A DNA stretch of 64,000 nucleotides from Streptomyces sp. Tu6071 (GTDB lineage Bacteria; Actinomycetota; Actinomycetes; Streptomycetales; Streptomycetaceae): contig NZ_CM001165.1 of assembly GCF_000213055.1 (NCBI RefSeq), positions 496,001 through 560,000 on the forward strand, given 5' to 3'. Below the pieces are notes generated by a model. It was not told where the DNA came from. It searched no databases and was given only the letters and a program-made list of their open reading frames with translations. Shown here piece by piece: positions 17,286 through 27,373 of the stretch. Within the stretch, counting starts at the first letter, position 1, and each line of letters opens with the position of its first letter. The position numbers and the translations under genes are program-made.

Positions 17286-18322
17286 GCGCGGGGCTCCCCG
17301 CCGGTGAACCTGCCGATGAGGTCCGCGACCGTGTCGGGCGTGACGGTGACGCGCTCGATGCGCGGGAGCTGTTCGGCGGCGCGGTCGATGCTGAGGGCGT
17401 GGAGCGTCGCGGGCGCGGTGCCCTCGTGGACGCGGAGCCAGGCGGCGCGCGCGGCGGCGCGGGCCTCGCCGCTCGTGCGCAGCCCCTCCGCCTCGGCCTC
17501 GACGAGCCGCCGGGTGCGCGTCGCCTCGGCCTCGGCGAGCCGTACCGTACGGGCCGCCTCGGCCTCGGCGCGCACGGCGTCGGCCGCCGCCTCCTCCTCG
17601 GCGGCGCGGCGGGCGTTGGTGCCCCGCTGGTCGACGAGCTGTTCCTCGCGGCGGGCGAGTTCGACCTTGCTGGCGAGTTCGTTCTCGGCGATGGCGCGTT
17701 CGCGTTCGACGGCGACGGCGCGGCGCTCGTACGTGGCGCGGTCGGCCTCCTGCTGGACGCGCTCGCGGGTCGGGGTGCGCAGGGCGCGTTCGACCTCGGG
17801 CTCGGGGCGCAGCGCGACGATGCGCAGGGCGACGACCTCGACGCCGGTCGCGGGCAGCCGGGGCTCGGCGGCGAGTCCCTCGGTGACGCGGGCGTGGACG
17901 GCGGCGACGCCTTCGGTGAGGGCGGTGGCGAGCGGGGTCGACGCGAGGACTTCGGCGGCGTGCTGCTGGGCGGTCTCGGTGAGGAGCCCGGCGAGCTGGT
18001 CGAGCGGGGCCGCGCGCCAGGTGCCGGTGTCGGGGTCGAGCGAGAAGTCGATGCGTTCGGCGGCGCGGGTGGGGTCGGCGATGCGGTAGGTGAGCGTGGA
18101 CTGCACCGCGAGGTCCTGGAAGTCGGCGGTGCGGGCGTGGATGGTGACGGCGAGTTCGCGGTCGTCGACGGGGACCTCGCTGAGCGCGGCGGTCAGCGGG
18201 CGGAACCAGAAGCTGAGGCCCGTGCCCTCGTGGGCGAGCTTCCCGGCGCGGTGGTGGCGCACCCAGGCGCTGGACGTGCCGCGCAGGTGCCGCCTGCCGA
18301 AGCGCTTGCTGATGTCGGCCAT
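17282..18322 (-). CDS. SPFH/Band 7 family protein
   Basis: A 346-residue SPFH-domain protein. The Band 7 core covers about residues 30-190 (FWFRPLTAALSEVPVDDREL, VQSTLTYRIADPTRAAE, LPATGVEVVALRIVAL). A long charged alanine/glutamate/arginine coiled coil follows, about 190-285 (VELARREEQLVDQRG and AEAEATRTRRLVEAEAEGL). No N-terminal membrane helix is visible, unlike flotillin and HflK/C, so attachment to membranes, if any, must be peripheral. It is first in a two-gene operon with an NADK-like protein. A perfect 8-3-8 palindrome lies 17 bases before the start. Role unknown. Confidence 0.85.
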   Translation of the reverse strand: MADISKRFGRRHLRGTSSAWVRHHRAGKLAHEGTGLSFWFRPLTAALSEVPVDDRELAVTIHARTADFQDLAVQSTLTYRIADPTRAAERIDFSLDPDTGTWRAAPLDQLAGLLTETAQQHAAEVLASTPLATALTEGVAAVHARVTEGLAAEPRLPATGVEVVALRIVALRPEPEVERALRTPTRERVQQEADRATYERRAVAVERERAIAENELASKVELARREEQLVDQRGTNARRAAEEEAAADAVRAEAEAARTVRLAEAEATRTRRLVEAEAEGLRTSGEARAAARAAWLRVHEGTAPATLHALSIDRAAEQLPRIERVTVTPDTVADLIGRFTGGEPRA

Positions 18323-18339
18323 GACTTCCCTCCCTCGAT

Positions 18340-18358
18340 TCTCGTCAACGTGACGAGA
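18340..18358. promoter_or_regulatory. palindromic operator upstream of the SPFH/NADK-like operon
   Basis: TCTCGTCA-ACG-TGACGAGA is a perfect inverted repeat with 8-base arms, 17 bases upstream of the SPFH start codon, where a dimeric repressor would block the promoter. No regulator gene is adjacent, so the factor is probably encoded elsewhere. Confidence 0.6.
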
Positions 18359-18384
18359 TCTGTTCCGTGGGAGTGACCGTACGA

Positions 18385-18426
18385 CGCCACCCCCCTTCTC
18401 GTCAAGACGACGACAAGGGGGTGGCG
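18385..18426. terminator. hairpin after the ferritin-like gene
   Basis: CGCCACCCCCCTT...AAGGGGGTGGCG forms a long, nearly perfect stem whose inner part TCGTC/GACGA continues the pairing. It begins 26 bases past the stop of the minus-strand ferritin-like gene and separates it from the SPFH operon. Confidence 0.7.
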
Positions 18427-18451
18427 AAGAGCGGGACCGCTGTCGGGGACC

Positions 18452-18985
18452 TCAGCCCGCGAGCAGGTCGTTGAGGTCGTCGGCGTGCTCCTCCTCCTCT
18501 TCGAGGATCGACTCCATGAGGCGGCGCGTGGTGGGGTCCCCGTCCCCGATCCACCGGATGATCTCCTGGTACGTCGTGATGACGATCCGCTCGGCGACGA
18601 GGTTCTCGCGCAGCATCTTCTGGAGATCGCGCTCCTCGGCCGTCACGTACTCGGTGTGCGAACGGGCCACGAGGGACCCGGGATCGAAGTCGGGCTGGTC
18701 GCCGAGCTGGCTGATGCGCTCGGCGGCGCGCAGCGCGTGCTGCATCTCCTCGCCCGCGTGCTCGCGGAACTCGGCGGCGACCTGCGCCCGGTCGATCCCC
18801 GTCGCGGCGATGGCGTTCTGCGAGTACCGCAGGAAGCACACCACCTCGGTCGCGACGACGTCGTTGAGGACCTCGATGATCCGCGCGCGGTCGGCGTCGT
18901 AGGTCTTGGTGACGGGGCCCTCCGTCATGTGCTTGCGCGCCTGCTCACGAATTCTGGTGACGTCGATCGCGAACTGGTTGGCCAT
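18452..18985 (-). CDS. ferritin-like / bacterioferritin-type diiron protein
   Basis: A 177-residue four-helix ferritin-like protein. Metal ligands follow the ferritin pattern: E in VVATEVVCFLR, E and H in EHAGEEMQHALRAAE, E in NLVAERIV, and E and H in EEEEEHADDL. It has the bacterioferritin length but with an N-terminal extension of about 25 residues, and a haem-binding methionine is not evident. Likely roles are iron storage or protection of DNA from iron-driven oxidation. It has its own terminator and stands alone. It could be assigned to the general ferritin-like group rather than true bacterioferritin. Confidence 0.82.
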   Translation of the reverse strand: MANQFAIDVTRIREQARKHMTEGPVTKTYDADRARIIEVLNDVVATEVVCFLRYSQNAIAATGIDRAQVAAEFREHAGEEMQHALRAAERISQLGDQPDFDPGSLVARSHTEYVTAEERDLQKMLRENLVAERIVITTYQEIIRWIGDGDPTTRRLMESILEEEEEHADDLNDLLAG

Positions 18986-19346
18986 CCGGTACTCCCTGCG
19001 GTGCTCGTGGACGATCGGGGGCGTCGCGCTGTACGCGTGCGCGGGATGCGTACCGCGCCGCGCGGCACGCCACCCGGCGGCGCCCCCGCGACGCAGCCGA
19101 TGGCGGACACGCGGTCACCCTGCGGGAGGCACCCGGCCGGTATACCCCTGCCACGTGGAGGCGACAGATCCCGTGCGGCAAAACCGCATGTTTCCGGGCA
19201 AGCTCCTTTCCCGCATTCCTTTTTGGTATGCCAGGCTGTTAGGCTCGCGGCCGTCTTGATCGTGTGGCGGCCGGCCTGGAGGCGGGCCGCGAGGCTGGAG
19301 GTCCCATGCACAGGTCCCGCCGTCCCCGGCCCGTCCCGGGCAGGCC
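18986..19346. promoter_or_regulatory. promoter region of the ferritin-like gene and of the GntR gene, with GGTATACC sites
   Basis: This 361-base divergent region holds two copies of the palindrome also found upstream of the ABC importer: GGTATACC at 19139-19146, and GGTATGCC at 19225-19232 inside a TTTTTGGTATGCCAGG context. The second copy lies in an AT-richer stretch just before a possible -10 element TAGGCT at 19242-19247. These are the best candidates for autoregulatory binding of the GntR protein. Confidence 0.6.
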
Positions 19347-20018
19347 GTGAGCACGCCGCGGCCCGACGCGGGGGCCTCGCACGTCGCGCACGCCGAGCAC
19401 ACCATCCGCGCGCGCGTGCTCGACGGCACGTACCCGCCGGGCGCCCGCCTGCGCGAGCGCGAACTCTCCGAAGCGCTCGGCTTCTCGCGCATCCCGGTGC
19501 GCGAGGCGCTGACCCGGCTCGCGGCCGAAGGGCTCGTGGAACTCTCGCCGCGCCGGGGCGCCTCCGTACGGCGCCTCTCGCTGCGGGACGTCGCCGAACT
19601 CTTCGACCTGCGCCTGAGCCTCGAGGTCTTCGCCGCCCGGCGCGCCGCCGAGGCGGACCCCGAGGGGCCCGCCGCCGCACGGCTCGGGGAACTGATGGAG
19701 AACGCCGAGGACGTGACCCGGCGCGGCGCCGTCTCCGAGATCCCCGCCGCCAACACCGCCCTGCACGCCGGGATCGTCGAACTGACCGGCAACAAGCTCC
19801 TCCAGACCGCCCTCCAGCCCTCCCTCGGCCTCATGCAGTGGGTCTTCACCCTCACCGGCAATCTCGACCCCGCCGTGCAGTGCGCCGAGCACCGCGACCT
19901 GCTCGCCGCGATCCGCGCGGGCAACGCCGAACTGGCGGGCGCCGTCGCCTACGCGCACATCGAGCGCGGCCGTCGCCCCTCCCTCGACACCCTCGCCCGC
20001 ATCCTTCCGGCCGAGTGA
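19347..20018 (+). CDS. GntR-family regulator (FadR subfamily, FCD domain)
   Basis: A 223-residue regulator. The winged helix-turn-helix spans about residues 14-77 (RVLDGTYPPGARLRERELSE, then RIPVREALTRLAAEGLV); the C-terminal all-helical FCD ligand domain follows, with likely metal- or acid-binding residues in FDLRLSLEVFAARRA, LHAGIVELTGN and CAEHRDLLAAI. It starts with GTG and lies 72 bases before the amidohydrolase gene on the same strand. Shared GGTATACC palindromes before this gene and before the ABC importer indicate one regulon in which this protein controls uptake and deamination of an unidentified compound. Confidence 0.88.
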   Translation: MSTPRPDAGASHVAHAEHTIRARVLDGTYPPGARLRERELSEALGFSRIPVREALTRLAAEGLVELSPRRGASVRRLSLRDVAELFDLRLSLEVFAARRAAEADPEGPAAARLGELMENAEDVTRRGAVSEIPAANTALHAGIVELTGNKLLQTALQPSLGLMQWVFTLTGNLDPAVQCAEHRDLLAAIRAGNAELAGAVAYAHIERGRRPSLDTLARILPAE

Positions 20019-20090
20019 ACGTCCCGTCCCGCTCCCCCGGGCGCGGGACGGCGGAACCACCCGCACCACCTTCACACCCCGAGGACCACC

Positions 20091-21302
20091 ATGCTCATCA
20101 GCAACGTCCGCCCCTGGGGCGGCGACGCCCAGGACATCGAGATCGCGGACGGCGCGATAACGGCGCTCCACCCGCACGACCCGGCGCGCGCGACCGGCGC
20201 GGACGACGTCGTCCCCGGGCGCGGCCGGCTCGCGCTGCCGTCCTTCTCGGACGTGCACTGCCACCTGGACTCCAACCGCCTCGGGCTGCCCTTCCGGCCG
20301 CACACCGGCACCCCCGGCGTGTGGGGCCTCACGATGAACGACCGCGCCCACTGGCGCGAGGACGGCACCGTCGCGGAGCGCGCGACCCACGCCCTCGGCC
20401 TGATGATCGCGCGCGGCACGACCCGCGTGCGCAGCTACGCGCAGATCGACGCGGACAGCGGCCTGGAGCGCTTCGAGGGCGTCCTCGCGGCGAAGGAGGC
20501 GCACAAGGACCGCTGCGAGGTCGAGATCATGGCCTTCCCGCAGGCGGGTCTGCTGCGCGAGAAGGGCGTGCCGGAGCTGATGGACCAGGCGCTCGCCTCG
20601 GGCGCCGCGGTCGTCGGCGGCATCGACCCGTGCACCCTGGACCGCGACCCGGTCAAGCACCTCGACATCGTCTTCGGGCTCGCCGAGCGCCACCAGGCGC
20701 CCGTCGACATCCACCTGCACGAGCCCGGCCACCTCGGTGTGTTCAGCGTGGACCTGATCCTGGAGCGGGTGCGCGCGCTCGGCATGCGGGGGAAGGTGAC
20801 GCTCTCGCACGCCTACGAGCTGGGCGCGGTGGACGAGGCGACGACGCGGCGCCTGACCGAGGAGTTCGCCGAGCTGGACATCTCGATGGCGACGATCGCC
20901 CCGGCGCAGCAGCTCCACGCCCTCCCGCTCGCCGGGCTCACCGAGGCCGGCGTGCGCGTCGGGCTCGGCGAGGACGGGCAGCGCGACTACTGGTCCCCGT
21001 ACGGCAACGCGGACATGCTCGACCGTACGTGGCAGCTCGCCTTCACCAACCGCTACCGCAAGGACGAGCTGATCGAGCACTGCATGGCCGTCGCCACCTG
21101 GGGCGGCGCCACGGTCATCGATCCCTCGGTGGCCCGCCTCGCCTCCACCGCCGACCGCCCCGGCCTCGCCGTCGGCGACCCGGCCGACCTGCTGCTGCTC
21201 GGTGGCGAGACGGTCGCCTCGGCGGTCATGGACCGCGGCGACGACCGCACGGTCCTGCGCGCGGGCCGCGTCGTGGCGGACGGCCTGGAGCTGGTGGGCT
21301 GA
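20091..21302 (+). CDS. metal-dependent amidohydrolase (cytosine deaminase-like)
   Basis: A 403-residue amidohydrolase-superfamily enzyme. The metal site is complete: HCHLD near residue 55 (HxH), HLHEPG near 210, LSHAYE near 240 and GEDG near 290 with the metal aspartate. The order and spacing are those of cytosine deaminase CodA and related N-heterocycle deaminases, without the strand-lysine of dihydroorotases. Position after a GntR regulator and next to a peptide/opine-type ABC importer suggests a catabolic deaminase for an imported nitrogen compound; cytosine itself is only one option. ATG with no strong ribosome binding site. Confidence 0.85.
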   Translation: MLISNVRPWGGDAQDIEIADGAITALHPHDPARATGADDVVPGRGRLALPSFSDVHCHLDSNRLGLPFRPHTGTPGVWGLTMNDRAHWREDGTVAERATHALGLMIARGTTRVRSYAQIDADSGLERFEGVLAAKEAHKDRCEVEIMAFPQAGLLREKGVPELMDQALASGAAVVGGIDPCTLDRDPVKHLDIVFGLAERHQAPVDIHLHEPGHLGVFSVDLILERVRALGMRGKVTLSHAYELGAVDEATTRRLTEEFAELDISMATIAPAQQLHALPLAGLTEAGVRVGLGEDGQRDYWSPYGNADMLDRTWQLAFTNRYRKDELIEHCMAVATWGGATVIDPSVARLASTADRPGLAVGDPADLLLLGGETVASAVMDRGDDRTVLRAGRVVADGLELVG

Positions 21303-21360
21303 GCACCCCGCATACGGCTGCGCACACCGCGCACGGCTGGGCCGGACACTGCCCGCGCAC

Positions 21361-21400
21361 GCCGGGAGCCGGTCACCCTCGTGGTGGCCGGCTCCCGGCG
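21361..21400. terminator. bidirectional hairpin between amidohydrolase and ABC importer
   Basis: GCCGGGAGCCGGTCAC pairs with GTGGCCGGCTCCCGGCG (one mismatch) around a short loop, in the middle of a 222-base gap between converging transcription units. It could terminate both. Confidence 0.7.
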
Positions 21401-21524
21401 CGTCCGGGTCGTCCCAGCGTGAACGGGCCCTCCCGGGGCCGCCACCCACAAACCACCCTCGCGCCACCCACACGCCCGCGCCCGCCTCCGGTTCTCCAGG
21501 AGGCGGGCGCGGTGACGGGAACGG

Positions 21525-22528
21525 TCAGGCGGAGACCGCCGCGCGGGTCGCGTCCGGCGCGGTGCCGTCGTCCGTGACGAAGTGGCAGGCGACCTCGCGG
21601 GTGCTGCCGGGCAGGGTGCGCAGGGCGGGGGTCTCGGTGCGGCAGCGGTCGGTGGCGAGCGGGCAACGGGTGTGGAAGTGGCAGCCCGGCGGCGGATCGA
21701 GCGGGCTCGGCAGGTCGCCGCCGAGCACGATCCGCTCGCGCGTGCGCTGCTCCTCGGGGTCCGGGACCGGGGCCGCCGAGAGCAGCGCCTGCGTGTACGG
21801 GTGCTTGGGCGCCGCGAACAGCTCGGCGGCCGGAGCCTGTTCGACGATCCGGCCGAGGTACATGACCGCGATGCGGTCGGCGAGGTACTCGACGGCGGCG
21901 AGGTCGTGCGTGATGAAGAGGCAGCCGAAGCCGCGCTCGCGCTGGAGGTCGGCGAGCAGGTTGAGGACGGCGGCCTGCACGGAGACGTCGAGGGCCGAGG
22001 TCGGTTCGTCCGCGACGAGGAGGCTCGGGTCGACGGAGAGCGCGCGGGCGATGGAGACGCGCTGGCGCTGGCCGCCGGAGAGTTCGTGCGGGCTCCGGTC
22101 CCCGAGTTCGGGCCGCAGCCCGACCTGCGCGAGGAGCGCGTCGGCCTTCTCGGCCGCGCCCTTCCGGTCCGCGAGCCGGTGCAGGCGCAGCGGCTCCGCG
22201 ATGATCTGCCGCACGCTCATGCGCGGGTCGAGCGAGGAGGAAGGGTCCTGGAAGACGAGGTGGAAGTCCTTGCGCAGGGGGCGCAGGGCCCGGCGCGAGA
22301 GCGTGGTCACGTCGGTGCCGTTGATCCGGACGGTGCCGCCGGTCGGCTGGTCGAGCCGGACGACGCAGCGCCCGACGGTGGACTTGCCGCTCCCCGACTC
22401 GCCGACGAGGCCGACGACCTCGCCGGGGCCGATGGTGAGCGAGACGCCGTCGACGGCACGGACGGTGCCCTTGGCGGCGGTGAAGTGCCGCTGGAGGTGG
22501 CGGACTTCGAGTACAGGCGGGGTGGAGG

Positions 22529-22532
<4 letters not shown>
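21525..22532 (-). CDS. ABC importer ATPase (OppF/DppF type)
   Basis: A 335-residue ATPase of the peptide/nickel/opine importer group. Walker A GESGSGKST near residue 45, signature LSGGQRQRVSIARAL near 160 and Walker B LLVADEPTSALD near 180 are intact, and the C-terminal extension with PPGCHFHTRCPLATDRC carries the cysteines that bind an iron-sulfur cluster in this subgroup. Last gene of a five-gene operon; its ATG overlaps the stop of the partner ATPase. Confidence 0.92.
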
Positions 22533-23574
<1,042 letters not shown>

Positions 23575-23578
<4 letters not shown>

Positions 23579-24483
23579 CGGGAGCCTCCGCGGGGGTCGA
23601 GGATGTCGCGCACTCCGTCGCCGAGGAGGTTGAAGGCGAGCGTGGCGAGGACGATGACGAGGCCGGGGAAGACGGCCATCCAGGGGGCCTGCGCGATGAA
23701 CGGCTGGGCCGAGGAGAGCATCACGCCGAGCGAGGGGGAGGGCGGCTGCACGCCGAGTCCGAGGAAGCTGAGCACCGCCTCGCCGATGATCGCCGAGGGG
23801 ATGCCGACCGTGGCCTGGACGATGAGCGCCGAGGAGGCGTTGGGCAGGATGTGGCGGAAGAGGACGACGCGGTCGGTGCCGCCGTTGGCGATCGCGGCCT
23901 GTACGTAGTCGGCGCTCTTGAGGCGCAGCGTCTCGGCGCGGGTGATGCGGATGATCGCCGGGATCTGCGAGATGCCGATGGCGATCGTCGCGTTCTTGAG
24001 CGAGGGGCCGAGGATCGCGGCGAGGCCGACGGCGAGGACGAGGAAGGGGAAGGCGAGCAGCGTGTCGGTGAGCCGCGAGACGACGGAGTCGGCGACGCGC
24101 CCGTAGTAGCCGGCGATCAGGCCGAGCGGTACGGCGACGACGAAGGCGAGCGCGACGGCGAGGACGCCGACCTGCATGGAGGCGGTGACGCCGACGAGGA
24201 CGCGGGAGAGCTGGTCGCGGCCGAGGTCGTCGGTGCCGAGCCAGTGGGCCCAGCTCGGCTCGGCGAGGGCCTGGTTGAAGTCGGGCCGCGCCGGGTCGTA
24301 GGGGGCGATGACGTGGCTGAGGAGCGCGACGAGGACGAAGAGCGCGGCGAGGACGGCGCCGGTGAGGGCGAGCCGGTTGCGGCGCAGCCGGTTCCAGCCG
24401 GAGCGCACCCGCCCGGGGCGCGCGGCGCTAGGAGTGGCGACCGGGGCGGGAACGCCCCGCACCGTGGTGGGAGCGGTGGTCAT
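23575..24483 (-). CDS. ABC importer permease (OppC/DppC type)
   Basis: A 302-residue inner-membrane permease: an N-terminal cytoplasmic stretch, a first helix at about 42-64 (ALTGAVLAALFVLVALLSHV), then five further helices. The periplasmic N-terminal segment HWLGTDDLGRDQLSRVLVG and the EAA loop ETLRLKSADYVQAAIANGG are typical of OppC/DppC. The ATG at 24483 overlaps the OppB-type stop (ATGA); a longer upstream frame is antisense-like and was not used. Confidence 0.92.
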
Positions 24484-25454
24484 CGGGCGCCTCCGAGCCG
24501 GATACGGGGGTCGACGACGGAGTAGAGGAAGTCGACGAGCAGGTTGACGAGGATGTACGCGGCCGAGGTGAAGAGCACGACGCCCTGGACCATGGCGTAG
24601 TCGCGGGTGAAGACCGCGTCGATGGTGAGCTTGCCGAAGCCGGGCAGGACGAAGACCTGTTCGGTGACGACGGCCCCGGAGATGAGCTGCCCGAGTTGCA
24701 GGCCGAGGACGGTGACGACGGTGACGAGCGAGTTGCGCAGCGCGTGCCCGCCGATCACCTGCCGCCGGGTCAGTCCCTTGGCGCGGGCGGTACGGGTGTA
24801 GTCGGCCGAGAGCGAGTCGAGCATCGCGGCGCGGGTCTGGCGCATGACGACGGCGGCGAGCCCGGAGCCGAGGACGATCGCCGGGAGGACCAGACGGCGC
24901 AGGTTCTCCAGCGGGTCGGTGCCGAAGGGCACGAAGCCGGAAGCGGCGAAGACGGGCGTCGCGATGGCGAAGGCGAGGACGAGGATGATGCCGAGCCAGA
25001 ACGAGGGCACGGACATGCCGAGCAGCGCGATGCCGTTGGCGAGCCACTCCGAGGGCTTGCCCTTGCGGACGGCGGCGAGGACACCCGCGCCGATGCCGAC
25101 GACGACGGCGAGGAGCAGGGCGAGCGCCGCGAGTTCGAGGGTGATGGGCAGCGCCTCGCGGATCGCGTCGAGCACCGGGAGCCCGGTGCGGGCCGAGGTG
25201 CCGAGGTCGCCGGTGGCGGCGTGGGAGACGTACCGCCAGTACTGCACGGCGATGTTGTCGTCGAGGCCGTACTCCTGGCGGATCGAGGCGAGGACCTCGG
25301 GCGAGGTCTGCTCGCCCGCGAGGGCCTGGGCGGTGTCGCCGGGCATCGCGCGGACGCCGAGGAAGACGGCGATCGAGACGAGGACCATCGTCACGAGCGA
25401 CATGCCGAGCCTGCGGGCGAGGTACGAGGTGAGCAGGGTGCGGAGGCGGTTCAC
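24480..25454 (-). CDS. ABC importer permease (OppB/DppB type)
   Basis: A 324-residue permease with six predicted helices: the N-terminal RLGMSLVTMVLVSIAVFLGV, then the segment GDLGTSARTGLPVLDAIREALP characteristic of OppB/DppB, and the EAA loop LDSLSADYTRTARAKGLTRR. The GTG start overlaps the stop of the binding-protein gene (GTGA). It pairs with the OppC-type permease to form the translocation pore. Confidence 0.92.
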   Translation of the reverse strand: MNRLRTLLTSYLARRLGMSLVTMVLVSIAVFLGVRAMPGDTAQALAGEQTSPEVLASIRQEYGLDDNIAVQYWRYVSHAATGDLGTSARTGLPVLDAIREALPITLELAALALLLAVVVGIGAGVLAAVRKGKPSEWLANGIALLGMSVPSFWLGIILVLAFAIATPVFAASGFVPFGTDPLENLRRLVLPAIVLGSGLAAVVMRQTRAAMLDSLSADYTRTARAKGLTRRQVIGGHALRNSLVTVVTVLGLQLGQLISGAVVTEQVFVLPGFGKLTIDAVFTRDYAMVQGVVLFTSAAYILVNLLVDFLYSVVDPRIRLGGAR

Positions 25455-27061
25455 CGGCTTCCCTTCACGTAGCCGGCTTCCTCGGCCTTGATGAGGCCGT
25501 CACCGGAGAGCTTGATACCGCTCACGTCCGTGGAGGCGGACACGTAGTTGATGTTGCGGTAGAGGTAGAGCACGCTGTGCTGCTTGTTGATGGCGAGGGT
25601 CAGCTTCCGGTAGATCTCGCGCCGCTTCGCGGTGTCGGCGGTGGAGCGGCCCTCGACGATGAGGCGGTCGATCACCGGGTCGGAGAGCTTGCCCTGGTTG
25701 TTGCTGCCCGCCGTGCCGACGAGGCTGTCGATGTTCCCGGCCGGGTCGGGCTGACCGCCCCAGCCGCCGGTACGGGACTGGAAGTCACCGGCGAGCGTGC
25801 GGCTGAGGCCGGTGGCGAACTCGGTGGGGCGCAGCCGGATGTCGAAGCCCGCGTCCTTGGCCATGGCCTGGATGACCTGGCCGAGGCGGTTGTCCTCGGG
25901 CGTCGTGTTGATCATGAGTTCGAGCGGTACGGGCGTCTTGACACCGGCCGCCTTCAGGAGCCGCTTGGCCTTCGGGATGTCGCGCTTCGGGCAGGGTGTG
26001 GGCGTGCTGAGCGGGGTGCCGGGCGGGACGGGGCCGCAGGCGGGGGCGTACATGCCCTGGAAGACGAGCTTGTTGATGAGGTCGCGGTCGAGCGAGAGGT
26101 CGAGCGCCTCGCGGACGCGCACGTCGCGCCCGAACGGGTTGTTGACGGTGCCGGGTCTGCCGGAGATGCCGTGCGTGTTGCCGACGTTCAGGGTCATCGC
26201 CATGTAACCGAGCGAGGGCGTGTTGAGGAGCTGGACGCCCTTCTCGCCGAGTGAGGAGCGGACCTCGACGGGACCCATCTGGTCGCCGACCTGCACGTCG
26301 CCGGAGCGGATGTTGGCCATCCGGATGTTGCCGTCCGTGATGGTCTTGTAGGTGACGCCGTCGAGGTGGACCTTGTCGGCGTCGTAGTAGAGCGGGTCCT
26401 TCTTCAGCTCGATGCGGTCGCCGATGACGCGCTTCTCGTACTTGAAGGGGCCGACGCACGAGGGGTGCGTGGCGAACTTCTTGCCGTACTTCTTGATCGC
26501 GGTGGGCGACATGATGAGCCCGGCGGTGTTGGCGAGGCGGCCGAGCAGCGGGGTGTCCGGGTGCTTCAGGTAGAGCCGCACCGTGTATGTGCCGGGGGTG
26601 GTGACCTTGCGGACCGAGTCGATCTCGGAGGCGCGGCCCGAGCCCTCCAGGTGCAGGTGGCGGTCGAGCGAGGTCTTCACGGCGGCGGCGTCGAGCGGGG
26701 TGCCGTCGCTGAAGCGGGCGTCGCGCCGCACCGTGAAGGTGAAGGTCTTGCCGCCGTCGGTGAGGACGGGCAGCGAGTCGGCGAGCTGGGGGACGAACTT
26801 GTTGTGCTGGTCGACGTCGTAGAGCTGTTCGCACATCGAGGCGAAGACGGTACGCGCGACGAGCGTCGACGTGAGGCTCGGATCGAGCATGTCGGGGTCG
26901 GACTTGAGCCCGATGGTGAGCGTGCCGCCGTCGCGGACGGGGCGGTCGTCGACGAGGCGGGCCTTGGCGACGGACTGCTCGCCGGGAGGGGAGAGCGTGC
27001 CGCAGGCGGTGGTGACCGTCGCGAGCGCGAGCACCGCGAGAGTGGCCGGTATACGACGCAC
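25451..27061 (-). CDS. ABC importer solute-binding lipoprotein (family 5)
   Basis: A 536-residue extracytoplasmic binding protein of SBP family 5 (peptide/nickel/opine). A lipoprotein signal with lipobox VTTAC puts the lipidated cysteine at residue 20. The mature part begins with GGTLTIGLKSDPDMLDPS and includes AAVKTSLDRHL and VREALDLSLDRDLINKLV, standard for the family. First gene of the importer operon; GTG start after AGAGG. Two GGTATACC palindromes lie 70-209 bases upstream. The ligand is unknown; coupling through the shared operator to a deaminase points to a nitrogenous small molecule rather than a true oligopeptide. Confidence 0.92.
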   Translation of the reverse strand: MRRIPATLAVLALATVTTACGTLSPPGEQSVAKARLVDDRPVRDGGTLTIGLKSDPDMLDPSLTSTLVARTVFASMCEQLYDVDQHNKFVPQLADSLPVLTDGGKTFTFTVRRDARFSDGTPLDAAAVKTSLDRHLHLEGSGRASEIDSVRKVTTPGTYTVRLYLKHPDTPLLGRLANTAGLIMSPTAIKKYGKKFATHPSCVGPFKYEKRVIGDRIELKKDPLYYDADKVHLDGVTYKTITDGNIRMANIRSGDVQVGDQMGPVEVRSSLGEKGVQLLNTPSLGYMAMTLNVGNTHGISGRPGTVNNPFGRDVRVREALDLSLDRDLINKLVFQGMYAPACGPVPPGTPLSTPTPCPKRDIPKAKRLLKAAGVKTPVPLELMINTTPEDNRLGQVIQAMAKDAGFDIRLRPTEFATGLSRTLAGDFQSRTGGWGGQPDPAGNIDSLVGTAGSNNQGKLSDPVIDRLIVEGRSTADTAKRREIYRKLTLAINKQHSVLYLYRNINYVSASTDVSGIKLSGDGLIKAEEAGYVKGSR

Positions 27062-27303
27062 GGAACCGAACCTCTTTCAGGACAGCAGGGGGCGGTTCAC
27101 GGACCGGTCAGGTCCGCGTTGAGGCGAAACGGTATACCAAACCCCGGATATCCGAAGCACTCATTTTCCCGAACCCCCGCAGCACCGCCCGCTCTTGCCT
27201 GGTCAAAATGGCCAACTAAGGGCAAGAGGCACATCACGACACCTCTCAGGCGTGACCCACTTGGTATACCGGTCGCAGGGTTATCCACGATGTGGACGCA
27301 AGA
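27062..27303. promoter_or_regulatory. promoter region of the ABC importer with two GGTATACC operators
   Basis: Upstream of the importer operon lie GGTATACC at 27131-27138 (in CGGTATACCAAAC) and at 27263-27270 (in TTGGTATACCGG), 132 bases apart, and a separate palindrome CGGATATCCG at 27145-27154. The stretch between them is unusually AT-rich for this genome (27150-27245). The same 8-base palindrome marks the GntR promoter region, so the importer is a probable GntR target. No clear -35/-10 pair was assigned. Confidence 0.65.
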
Positions 27304-27343
27304 CGCCCCGGTCCCGCGCCGGAGAGGGCGCGGGACCGGGGCG
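27304..27343 (-). terminator. hairpin after the MFS gene
   Basis: A 17-bp perfect stem (CGCCCCGGTCCCGCGCC with its complement, 6-base loop) lies 31 bases past the MFS stop and isolates it from the downstream importer operon. Confidence 0.8.
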
Positions 27344-27373
27344 TGTGGGGCGGCTGGCGTGATCTCGGCGGCC

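Noticed and set aside
18396..18418. Second TTCTCGTCA copy upstream of the SPFH gene as an additional operator
   Set aside because: It lies within the stem of the long ferritin-gene terminator hairpin, which explains it.
27048..27055. GGTATACG near the start of the binding-protein gene
   Set aside because: It lies within codons of the signal peptide and breaks the palindrome; probably chance.
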